From contig OZ024867.1 in NCBI GenBank assembly GCA_964017155.1, positions 16,626,262 to 16,690,261 on the forward strand: a DNA stretch of 64,000 nt, read 5' to 3'. Under the pieces are notes generated by a model. It was not told the origin of the DNA, ran no database searches, and saw only the letters and a program-made list of their open reading frames with translations. Positions 53,415 through 64,000 of the stretch are shown one piece after another. The position numbers and the translations under genes are program-made. This stretch comes from Oasisia sp. SBJ-2009. Lineage: Eukaryota; Annelida; Polychaeta; Sabellida; Siboglinidae. Positions within the stretch are counted from its first letter, which is position 1; each line of letters opens with the position of its first letter.

Positions 53415-56400
53415 GGTGTGAAAGACTTGATGTGTAAGACTTGATGTGTAAGACTTGATGTGTATGACTTGGTGAGTAAGACTTGGTGTGTAAGACTTGG
53501 TGTGTAAGACAGGGTGTGAAAGACATGGTGTGTAAGACTTGGTGTGTAAAACATGGTGTGTAAGACTTGGTGTGTAAGACATGGTGTGTAAGACATGGTG
53601 TGTAAGACCTGGTGTGTAAGACATGGTGTGTAAGACTTGATGTGTAAGACCTGGAGTGTAAGACTTGGTGTGTAAGACATGGTGTGTAATACTTGATGTG
53701 TCAGACTTGATGTGTACGACATGGTGTGTAAGCCCTGGTGTGTAAGACATGGTGTGTAAGACCTGCTGTGTAAGACATGGTGTGTAAGACTTGGTGTGTA
53801 AGACTTGATGTGTAAGACTTGGTGTGTAAGACTTGGTGTGTAAGACTTGGTGTGTAAGACATGGTGTGTTATACTTGATGTGTAAGATTTGATGTGTAAG
53901 ACAGGGTGTGAAAGACATGGTGTGTAAGACTTGGTGTGTAAGTCATGGTGTGTAAGACTTGGTGTGTAAGACATGGTGTGTAAGATATGGTGTGTAAGAC
54001 TTGGTGTGTAACACATGGTGTGTAAGACTTGGTGTGTAAGACATGGTGTGTAGGACATGGTGTGTAGGACATGGTGTGTAAGACTTGGTGTGTAAAACTT
54101 GGTGTGTAAGACTAGGTGTGTAAGACTTGGTGTGTAAGACATGGTGTGTAAGACTTGGTGTGTAACACATGGTGTGTAAGACATGGTGTGTAAGACTTGG
54201 TGAGTAACACATGGTGTGTAAGACTTGGTGTGTAAGACTTGGTATGTAAAACTTGGTGTGTAAGACATGGTGTGTAAGACCTGGTGTGTAAGACATGGTG
54301 TGTAAGACCTGGTGTGTAAGACATGGTGTGTAAGACTTGATGTGTAAGACCTGGTGTGTAAGACTTGGTGTGTAAGACATGGTGTGTAATACTTGATGTG
54401 TCAGACTTGATGTGTACGACATGGTGTGTAAGCCCTGGTGTGTAAGACATGGTGTGTAAGACCTGGTGTGTAAGACATGGTGTGTAAGACTTGGTGTGTA
54501 AGACTTGGTGTGTAAGACTTGGTGTGTAAGCCCTGGTGTGTAAGACATGGTGTGTAAGACCTGGTGTGTAAGACATGGTGTGTAAGACTTGGTGTGTAAG
54601 ACTTAGTGTGGAAGACATGGTGTTTAAGACATGGTGTGTAAGACATGGTGTGTAAGACTTGGTGTGAAAGACTTGATGTGTAAGATTTGGTGTGTAAGAC
54701 TTGGTGTGTAAAACATGGTGTATAAGACATGGTGTGTAAGACTCTTGGTGTTTAAGACTTGGTGTGAAAGACTTGATGTGTAAGACTTGATGTGTAAGAC
54801 TTGATGTGTAAGACTTGGTGAGTAAGACTTGGTGTGTAAGACTTGGTGTGTAAGACAGGGTGTGAAAGACATGGTGTGTAAGACCTGGTGTGTAAGACAT
54901 GGTGTGTAAGACTTGGTGTGTAAGACTTGGTGTGTAAGACTTGGTGTGTAAGCCCTGGTGTGTAAGACATGGTGTGTAAGACCTGGTGTGTAAGACATGG
55001 TGTGTAAGACTTGGTGTGTAAGACTTAGTGTGGAAGACATGGTGTTTAAGACATGGTGTGTAAGACATGGTGTGTAAGACTTGGTGTGAAAGACTTGATG
55101 TGTAAGACTTGATGTGTAAGATTTGGTGTGTAAGACTTGGTGTGTAAAACATGGTGTATAAGACATGGTGTGTAAGACTTGGTGTTTAAGACTTGTTGTG
55201 TACGACATGGTGTGTAAGACTTGGTGTGTAAGACATGGTGTGTAAGACTTGGTGTGTAAGACATGGTGTGTAAGACTTGGTGTGTAAGACTTGTTGTGAA
55301 AGACTTGATGTGTAAGACTTGATGTGTAAGACTTGATGTGTAAGACTTGGTGTGTAAGACTTGATTTGTATGACTTGGTGTGAAACACTTGATGTGTAAG
55401 ACTTGATGTGTAAGACTTGATGTGTAAGACTTGGTGTGTAAGACTTGGTGTGTAAGACTTGGTGTGTAAGACATGGTGTGTTATACTTGATGTGTAAGAT
55501 TTGATGTGTAAGACAGGGTGTGAAAGACATGGTGTGTAAGACTTGGTGTGTAAGACATGGTGTGTAAGACTTGATGTGTAAGACATGGTGTGTAAGACTA
55601 GGTGTATAAGACATGGTGTGTACGACATGGTGTGTAAGACTTGGTGTGTAACTCATGGTGTGTAAGACTTGGTGTGTAAGACATGGTGTGTAGGACATGG
55701 TGTGTAGGACATGGTGTGTAGGACATGGTGTGTAGGACATGGTGTGTAAGACATGGTGTGTAAGACCTGGTGTGTAAGACATGGTGTGTAAGACCTGGTG
55801 TGTAAGACATGGTGTGTAAGACTTGATGTGTAAGACCTGGTGTGTAAGACTTTGTGTGTATGACATGGTGTGTAATACTTGATGTGTAAGACTTGATGTG
55901 TACGACATTGTGTGTAAGCCCTGGTGTGTAAGACATGGTGTGTAAGACCTGGTGTGTAAGACATGGTGTGTAAGACTTGGTGTGTAAGACTTAGTGTGTA
56001 AGACATGGTGTTTAAGACATGGTGTGTAAGACATGGTGTGTAAGACTTGGTGTGAAAGACTTGATGTTTAAGACTTGATGTGTAAGACTTGGTGTGTAAG
56101 ACTTGGTGTGTAAGACATGGTGTGTAAGACTTGGTGTGTAAGACTTGGTGTGAAAGACTTGATGTGTAAGACTTGATGTGTAAGACTTGATGTGTAAGAC
56201 TTGGTGTGTAAGACTTGATGTGTAAGACTTGGTGTGAAACACTTGATATGTAAGACTTGATGTGTAAGACTTGGTGTGTAAGACATGGTGTGTAAGACTT
56301 GGTGTGTAAGACTCGGTGTGTAAGACATGGTGTGTAAGACTTGGTGTGTAAGTCTTAGTGTGTAAGACATGGTGTTTAAGACATGGTGTGTAGGACATGG

Positions 56401-59400
56401 TGTGTAAGACTTGGTGTGTAAAACTTGGTGTGTAAGACATGGTTTGTAAGACCTGGTGTGTAAGACATGGTGTGTAAGACCTGGTGTGTAAGACATGGTG
56501 TGTAAGACTTGATGTGTAAGACCTGGTGTGTAAGACTTGGTGTGTAAGACATGGTGTGTAATACTTGATGTGTCAGACTTGATGTGTACGACATGGTGTG
56601 TAAGCCCTGGTGTGTAAGACATGGTGTGTAAGACCTGGTGTGTAAGACATGGTGTTTAAGACTTGGTGTGTAAGACTTGGTGTGTAAGACTTGGTGTGTA
56701 AGCCCTGGTGTGTAAGACATGGTGTGTAAGACCTGGTGTGTAAGACATGGTGTGTAAGACTTGGTGTGTAAGACTTAGTGTGGAAGACATGGTGTTTAAG
56801 ACATGGTGTGTAAGACATGGTGTGTAAGACTTGGTGTGAAAGACTTGATGTGTAAGACTTGGTGAGTAAGACTTGGTGTGTAAGACTTGGTGTGTAAGAC
56901 AGGGTGTGAAAGACATGGTGTGTAAGACTTGGTGTGTAAAACATGGTGTGTAAGACTTGGTGTGTAAGACATGGTGTGTAAGACATGGTGTGTAAGACCT
57001 GGTGTGTAAGACATGGTGTGTAAGACTTGATGTGTAAGACCTGGAGTGTAAGACTTGGTGTGTAAGACATGGTGTGTAATACTTGATGTGTCAGACTTGA
57101 TGTGTACGACATGGTGTGTAAGCCCTGGTGTGTAAGACATGGTGTGTAAGACCTGCTGTGTAAGACATGGTGTGTAAGACTTGGTGTGTAAGACTTGATG
57201 TGTAAGACTTGGTGTGTAAGACTTGGTGTGTAAGACTTGGTGTGTAAGACATGGTGTGTTATACTTGATGTGTAAGATTTGATGTGTAAGACAGGGTGTG
57301 AAAGACATGGTGTGTAAGACTTGGTGTGTAAGTCATGGTGTGTAAGACTTGGTGTGTAAGACATGGTGTGTAAGATATGGTGTGTAAGACTTGGTGTGTA
57401 ACACATGGTGTGTAAGACTTGGTGTGTAAGACATGGTGTGTAGGACATGGTGTGTAGGACATGGTGTGTAAGACTTGGTGTGTAAAACTTGGTGTGTAAG
57501 ACTAGGTGTGTAAGACTTGGTGTGTAAGACATGGTGTGTAAGACTTGGTGTGTAACACATGGTGTGTAAGACATGGTGTGTAAGACTTGGTGAGTAACAC
57601 ATGGTGTGTAAGACTTGGTGTGTAAGACTTGGTATGTAAAACTTGGTGTGTAAGACATGGTGTGTAAGACCTGGTGTGTAAAACATGGTGTGTAAGACCT
57701 GGTGTGTAAGACATGGTGTGTAAGACTTGATGTGTAAGACCTGGTGTGTAAGACTTGGTGTGTAAGACATGTTGTGTAATACTTGATGTGTCAGACTTGA
57801 TGTGTACGACTTGGTGTGTAAGCCCTGGTGTGTAAGACATGGTGTGTAAGACCTGGTGTGTAAGACATGGTGTGTAAGACTTGGTGTGTAAGACTTGGTG
57901 TGTAAGACTTGGTGTGTAAGCCCTGGTGTGTAAGACATGGTGTGTAAGACCTGGTGTGTAAGACATGGTGTGTAAGACTTGGTGTGTAAGACTTAGTGTG
58001 GAAGACATGGTGTTTAAGACATGGTGTGTAAGACATGGTGTGTAAGACTTGGTGTGAAAGACTTGATGTGTAAGATTTGGTGTGTAAGACTTGGTGTGTA
58101 AAACATGGTGTATAAGACATGGTGTGTAAGACTTGGTGTTTAAGACTTGGTGTGAAAGACTTGATGTGTAAGACTTGATGTGTAAGACTTGATGTGTAAG
58201 ACTTGGTGAGTAAGACTTGGTGTGTAAGACTTGGTGTGTAAGACAGGGTGTGAAAGACATGGTGTGTAAGACTTGGTGTGTAAAACATGGTGTGTAAGAC
58301 TTGGTGTGTAAGACATGGTGTGTAAGACATGGTGTGTAAGACCTGGTGTGTAAGACATGGTGTGTAAGACTTGATGTGTAAGACCTGGAGTGTAAGACTT
58401 GGTGTGTAAGACATGGTGTGTAATACTTGATGTGTCAGACTTGATGTGTACGACATGGTGTGTAAGCCCTGGTGTGTAAGACATGGTGTGTAAGACCTGC
58501 TGTGTAAGACATGGTGTGTAAGACTTGGTGTGTAAGACTTGGTGTGTAAGACTTGGTGTGTAAGCCCTGGTGTGTAAGACATGGTGTGTAAGACCTGGTG
58601 TGTAAGACATGGTGTGTAAGACTTGGTGTGTAAGACTTAGTGTGTAAGACATGGTGTTTAAGACATGGTGTGTAAGACATGGTGTGTAAGACTTGGTGTG
58701 TAAGACTTAGTGTGTAAGACATGGTGTTTAAGACATGGTGTGTAAGACATGGTGTGTAAGACTTGGTGTGAAAGACTTGATGTGTAAGACTTGTTGTGTA
58801 AGATTTGGTGTGTAAGACTTGGTGTGTAAGACTTGGTGTGTAAGACTCGGTGTGTAAGACATGGTGTGTAAGACTTGGTGTGTAAGTCTTAGTGTGTAAG
58901 ACATGGTGTTTAAGACATGGTGTGTAGGACATGGTGTGTAAGACTTGGTGTGTAAAACTTGGTGTGTAAGACATGGTTTGTAAGACCTGGTGTGTAAGAC
59001 ATGGTGTGTAAGACCTGGTGTGTAAGACATGGTGTGTAAGACTTGATGTGTAAGACCTGGTGTGTAAGACTTGGTGTGTAAGACATGGTGTGTAATACTT
59101 GATGTGTCAGACTTGATGTGTACGACATGGTGTGTTAGCCCTGGTGTGTAAGACATGGTGTGTAAGACCTGGTGTGTAAAACATGGTGTGTAAGACTTGG
59201 TGTGTAAGACTTGGTGTGTAAGACTTGGTGTGTAAGCCCTGGTGTGTAAGACATGGTGTGTAAGACCTGGTGTGTAAGACATGGTGTGTAAGACTTGGTG
59301 TGTAAGACTTAGTGTGGAAGACATGGTGTTTAAGACATGGTGTGTAAGACATGGTGTGTAAGACTTGGTGTGAAAGACTTGATGTGTAAGATTTGATGTG

Positions 59401-62400
59401 TAAGATTTGGTGTGTAAGACTTGGTGTGTAAAACATGGTGTATAAGACATGGTGTGTAAGACTTGGTGTTTAAGACTTGGTGTGAAAGACTTGATGTGTA
59501 AGACTTGATGTGTAAGACTTGATGTGTAAGACTTGGTGAGTAAGACTTGGTGTGTAAGACTTGGTGTGTAAGACAGGGTGTGAAAGACATGGTGTGTAAG
59601 ACTTGGTGTGTAAAACATGGTGTGTAAGACTTGGTGTGTAAGACATGGTGTGTAAGACATGGTGTGTAAGACCTGGTGTGTAAGACATGGTGTGTAAGAC
59701 TTGATGTGTAAGACCTGGAGTGTAAGACTTGGTGTGTAAGACATGGTGTGTAATACTTGATGTGTCAGACTTGATGTGTACGACATGGTGTGTAAGCCCT
59801 GGTGTGTAAGACATGGTGTGTAAGACCTGCTGTGTAAGACATGGTGTGTAAGACTTGGTGTGTAAGACTTGATGTGTAAGACTTGGTGTGTAAGACTTGG
59901 TGTGTAAGACTTGGTGTGTAAGACATGGTGTGTTATACTTGATGTGTAAGATTTGATGTGTAAGACAGGGTGTGAAAGACATGGTGTGTAAGACTTGGTG
60001 TGTAAGTCATGGTGTGTAAGACTTGGTGTGTAAGACATGGTGTGTAAGATATGGTGTGTAAGACTTGGTGTGTAACACATGGTGTGTAAGACTTGGTGTG
60101 TAAGACATGGTGTGTAGGACATGGTGTGTAGGACATGGTGTGTAAGACTTGGTGTGTAAAACTTGGTGTGTAAGACTAGGTGTGTAAGACTTGGTGTGTA
60201 AGACATGGTGTGTAAGACTTGGTGTGTAACACATGGTGTGTAAGACATGGTGTGTAAGACTTGGTGAGTAACACATGGTGTGTAAGACTTGGTGTGTAAG
60301 ACTTGGTATGTAAAACTTGGTGTGTAAGACATGGTGTGTAAGACCTGGTGTGTAAGACATGGTGTGTAAGACCTGGTGTGTAAGACATGGTGTGTAAGAC
60401 TTGATGTGTAAGACCTGGTGTGTAAGACTTGGTGTGTAAGACATGGTGTGTAATACTTGATGTGTCAGACTTGATGTGTACGACATGGTGTGTAAGCCCT
60501 GGTGTGTAAGACATGGTGTGTAAGACCTGGTGTGTAAGACATGGTGTGTAAGACTTGGTGTGTAAGACTTGGTGTGTAAGACTTGGTGTGTAAGCCCTGG
60601 TGTGTAAGACATGGTGTGTAAGACCTGGTGTGTAAGACATGGTGTGTAAGACTTGGTGTGTAAGACTTAGTGTGGAAGACATGGTGTTTAAGACATGGTG
60701 TGTAAGACATGGTGTGTAAGACTTGGTGTGAAAGACTTGATGTGTAAGATTTGGTGTGTAAGACTTGGTGTGTAAAACATGGTGTATAAGACATGGTGTG
60801 TAAGACTTGGTGTTTAAGACTTGGTGTGAAAGACTTGATGTGTAAGACTTGGTGAGTAAGACTTGGTGTGTAAGACTTGGTGTGTAAGACAGGGTGTGAA
60901 AGACATGGTGTGTAAGACTTGGTGTGTAAAACATGGTGTGTAAGACTTGGTGTGTAAGACATGGTGTGTAAGACATGGTGTGTAAGACCTGGTGTGTAAG
61001 ACATGGTGTGTAAGACTTGATGTGTAAGACCTGGAGTGTAAGACTTGGTGTGTAAGACATGGTGTGTAATACTTGATGTGTCAGACTTGATGTGTACGAC
61101 ATGGTGTGTAAGCCCTGGTGTGTAAGACATGGTGTGTAAGACCTGCTGTGTAAGACATGGGGTGTAAGACTTGGTGTGTAAGACTTGGTGTGTAAGACTT
61201 GGTGTGTAAGCCCTGGTGTGTAAGACATGGTGTGTAAGACCTGGTGTGTAAGACATGGTGTGTAAGACTTGGTGTGTAAGACTTAGTGTGTAAGACATGG
61301 TGTTTAAGACATGGTGTGTAAGACATGGTGTGTAAGACTTGGTGTGTAAGACTTAGTGTGTAAGACATGGTGTTTAAGACATGGTGTGTAAGACATGGTG
61401 TGTAAGACTTGGTGTGTAAGACTTAGTGTGTAAGACATGGTGTTTAAGACATGGTGTGTAAGACATGGTGTGTAAGACTTGGTGTGAAAGACTTGATGTG
61501 TAAGACTTGTTGTGTAAGATTTGGTGTGTAAGACTTGGTTTGTAAAACATGGTGTGTAAGACATGGTGTGTAAGACTTGGTGTGAAAGACTTGATGTGTA
61601 AGACTTGATGTGTAAGACTTGATGTGTAAGACTTGATGTGTAAGACTTGATGTGTAAGACTTGGTGAGGAAGACTTGATGTGTAAGACTTGGTGTGTAAG
61701 ACATGGTGTGTAAGACTTGGTGTGTAAGACATGGTGTGTAAGACTTGGTGTGTAAGACATGGTGTGTAAGACATGGTGTGTAAGACTTGGTGTGTAACAC
61801 ATGGTGTGTAAGACTTGGTGTGTAAGACATGGTGTGTAGGACATGGTGTGTAGGACATGGTGTGTAGGACATGGTGTGTAAGACTTGGTGTGTAAAAATT
61901 GGTGTGTAAGACATGGTGTGTAAGCCCTGGTGTGTAAGACTTGATGTGTAAGACTTGATGTGTATGACTTGGTGTGTAAGACTTGGTGTGTAAGACATGG
62001 TGTGTTATACTTGATGTGTAAGATTTGATGTGTAAGACATGGTGTGTAAGACATGGTGTGTAAGACTTGGTGTGTAAGACTTGGTGTGTAAGACTCGGTG
62101 TGTAAGACATGGTGTGTAAGACATGGTGTGTAAGACATGGTGTGGAAGACCTGGTGTGTAAGACATGGTGTGTAAGACATGGTGTGTAAGACTTGGTGTG
62201 TAAGACTTAGTGTGGAAGACATGGTGTTTAAGACATGGTGTGTAAGACATGGTGTGTAAGACTTGGTGTGAAAGACTTGATGTGTAAGATTTGGTGTGTA
62301 AGACTTGGTGTGTAAAACATGGTGTATAAGACATGGTGTGTAAGACTTGGTGTGTAAGACTTGGTGTGAAAGACTTGATGTGTAAGATTTGGTGTGTAAG

Positions 62401-64000
62401 ACTTGGTGTGTAAAACATGGTGTATAAGACATGGTGTGTAAGACTTGGTGTTTAAGACTTGGTGTGAAAGACTTGATGTGTAAGACTTGATGTGTAAGAC
62501 TTGATGTGTAAGACTTGGTGAGTAAGACTTGGTGTGTAAGACTTGGTGTGTAAGACAGGGTGTGAAAGACATGGTGTGTAAGACTTGGTGTGTAAAACAT
62601 GGTGTGTAAGACTTGGTGTGTAAGACATGGTGTGTAAGACATGGTGTGTAAGACCTGGTGTGTAAGACATGGTGTGTAAGACTTGATGTGTAAGACCTGG
62701 AGTGTAAGACTTGGTGTGTAAGACATGGTGTGTAATACTTGATGTGTCAGACTTGATGTGTACGACATGGTGTGTAAGCCCTGGTGTGTAAGACATGGTG
62801 TGTAAGACCTGCTGTGTAAGACATGGTGTGTAAGACTTGGTGTGTAAGACTTAGTGTGTAAGACATGGTGTGTAAGCCCTGGTGTGTAAGACATGGTGTG
62901 TAAGACCTGGTGTGTAAGACATGGTGTGTAAGACTTGGTGTGTAAGACTTAGTGTGTAAGACATGGTGTGTAAGACTTGGTGTGAAAGACTTGATGTGTA
63001 AGACTTGGTGTGTAAGACTTAGTGTGTAAGACATGGTGTTTAAGACATGGTGTGTAAGACATGGTGTGTAAGACTTGGTGTGAAAGACTTGATGTGTAAG
63101 ACTTGTTGTGTAAGATTTGGTGTGTAAGACTTGGTGTGTAAGACTTGGTGTGTAAGACTCGGTGTGTAAGACATGGTGTGTAAGACTTGGTGTGTAAGTC
63201 TTAGTGTGTAAGACATGGTGTTTAAGACATGGTGTGTAGGACATGGTGTGTAAGACTTGGTGTGTAAAACTTGGTGTGTAAGACATGGTTTGTAAGACCT
63301 GGTGTGTAAGACATGGTGTGTAAGACCTGGTGTGTAAGACATGGTGTGTAAGACTTGATGTGTAAGACCTGGTGTGTAAGACTTGGTGTGTAAGACATGG
63401 TGTGTAATACTTGATGTGTCAGACTTGATGTGTACGACATGGTGTGTAAGCCCTGGTGTGTAAGACATGGTGTGTAAGACCTGGTGTGTAAGACATGGTG
63501 TGTAAGACTTGGTGTGTAAGACTTGGTGTGTAAGACTTGGTGTGTAAGCCCTGGTGTGTAAGACATGGTGTGTAAGACCTGGTGTGTAAGACATGGTGTG
63601 TAAGACTTGGTGTGTAAGACTTAGTGTGGAAGACATGGTGTTTAAGACATGGTGTGTAAGACATGGTGTGTAAGACTTGGTGTGAAAGACTTGATGTGTA
63701 AGACTTGATGTGTAAGATTTGGTGTGTAAGACTTGGTGTGTAAAACATGGTGTATAAGACATGGTGTGTAAGACTTGGTGTTTAAGACTTGGTGTGTAAG
63801 ACTTGATGTGTAAGACTTGATGTGTAAGACTTGGTGAGGAAGACTTGATGTGTAAGACTTGGTGTGTAAGACATGGTGTGTAAGACTTGGTGTGTAAGAC
63901 ATGGTGTGTAAGACTTGGTGTGTAAGACATGGTGTGTAAGACATGGTGTGTAAGACTTGGTGTGTAACACATGGTGTGTAAGACTTGGTGTGTAAGACAT
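53415..64000. repeat. Second-family and mosaic region, in large copy 2
   Basis: Equivalent of 14701-25286. It includes the 2-bp insertion at about 54743, the return of first-family order at 55186-56860, the five-unit triplication at about 61285-61490 and the GGGG variant at 61159-61162. It is cut by the window edge. Confidence 0.85.
54743..54744. other. 2-bp phase-shifting insertion, large-copy-2 equivalent
   Basis: This is the counterpart of 16029 at +38714, with identical flanks. Confidence 0.9.

Larger units (their letters stand above)
1..64000. repeat. Giant 14-bp tandem repeat (satellite) array
   Basis: The window is filled edge to edge by head-to-tail copies of GGTGTGTAAGACTT. The commonest variants are GGTGTGTAAGACAT, GATGTGTAAGACTT and GGTGTGTAAGACCT. 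Unit starts fall at 1+14k from position 1 to about 16028, then shift by 2 after each of three 2-bp insertions. Spot checks at 15121, 25021, 38281, 47885 and 63721 all fit this phase, giving 4571 units. All copies point the same way; I saw no inverted segment, spacer or transposon. Known minisatellites and satellites of this length and purity belong to eukaryotic chromosomes. I do not recognise this unit as a named family, and function, if any, cannot be read from the sequence. Every gene-free stretch in the window is this repeat. Confidence 0.98.
38715..64000. repeat. Large duplication, copy 2
   Basis: This is a near-identical second copy of 1-25286, in the same orientation. The last bases of the window still match 25247-25286, so the copy continues past the right edge. 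Order, spacing and single-base variants of all inner blocks are preserved, including block steps of 4620, 3850 and 3530 bp. Either the array has a true 38.7-kb higher-order period or the duplication was introduced in assembly; the sequence alone cannot separate these. Confidence 0.93.

Noticed and set aside
1..64000. CRISPR array
   Set aside because: Repeats are contiguous with no spacers and there are no cas genes. A 14-bp unit is shorter than CRISPR repeats.
1..64000. Telomere repeat, because of the G/T-rich strand and GGTGTG motif
   Set aside because: The unit is 14 bp with AAGAC in it and does not match TTAGGG, TTTAGGG, TTAGG or the yeast TG1-3 pattern. It could be subtelomeric, but nothing in the window shows this.
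1..64000. Centromere satellite with CENP-B boxes
   Set aside because: No CENP-B box-like sequence (TTCG...CGGG) is present, CpG is almost absent, and the unit is far shorter than typical centromere monomers. A centromeric location is neither shown nor excluded.
1..64000. G-quadruplex array
   Set aside because: G runs are almost always two bases long and 12 bases apart, with one GGGG site in each large copy and scattered GGG variants. Stable quadruplexes are unlikely.
1..64000. p53 half-sites in AGACATGGTG units and SMAD elements in AGAC
   Set aside because: The p53 pattern fails at two of the three 3' pyrimidine positions, and AGAC is too short to be informative. Their repetition only reflects the unit.
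1..64000. Small dyad AAG-A-CTT in each TT-type unit as an operator or terminator
   Set aside because: The arms are only 3 bp with a 1-base centre, and the dyad is lost in the very common AT and CT variants. There is no gene context.
1..64000. Embedded transposon or retroelement
   Set aside because: The 14-bp phase is unbroken apart from 2-bp shifts, leaving no room for an insertion. I saw no terminal inverted repeats, long terminal repeats, poly-A or reverse-transcriptase-like sequence.

Overview
The whole 64 kb window is one uninterrupted tandem array of a 14-bp unit, consensus GGTGTGTAAGACTT on the + strand. I see no gene, RNA gene, mobile element, CRISPR array or unique-sequence island. 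Counting phase from position 1, the window holds 4571 units plus 6 extra bases, and those 6 bases come from three 2-bp insertions. An array of this size and purity, with layers of higher-order repeats, points to satellite or large minisatellite DNA of a eukaryotic chromosome (heterochromatic, subtelomeric or pericentromeric). The sequence does not identify the species, and I do not recognise the unit as a named satellite.

Layout. (1) 1-14700: an ordered higher-order region, with two 4620-bp (330-unit) copies at 1-4620 and 4621-9240, a 3850-bp (275-unit) variant at 9241-13090, and a partial copy at 13091-14700. Each 4620-bp copy is itself built from related sub-blocks of about 1.6 kb, 1.6 kb and 0.9 kb plus a 294-bp connector. 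(2) 14701-16471: a second unit family marked by GGTGAGTAAG, AGACAGGGTG, CCTGGAGTG and CCTGCTGTG variants. (3) 16472-18146: a return to the first family. (4) 18147-38714: a mosaic of both families plus a third set of variants (GGTGAGGAAG, AAAAATTGG, CCTCGTGTG), with internal duplications at offsets of 2674, 2296 and 3780 bp. (5) 38715-64000: a near-perfect second copy of 1-25286 at an offset of 38714 bp. I located only one base difference (18758 T versus 57472 G). This second copy reaches the window edge, so the true repeat may be longer.

The - strand is open over long stretches in all three frames because the reverse complement of the unit lacks stop codons, while the + strand unit carries TAA. 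The resulting His/Thr-rich 14-residue peptide repeats (up to 716 codons) are by-products of the repeat and not supported as genes: several frames are open at once, block lengths are often not multiples of three units, and there is no non-repetitive coding sequence.

No cooperating gene system is present. The biology here is the array's structure and evolution: rigid 14-bp phase, variation focused on two unit positions, nested amplification from 5 units up to about 38.7 kb, and marked strand asymmetry (consensus G5 T5 A3 C1) that would give any transcript unusual RNA-binding properties.
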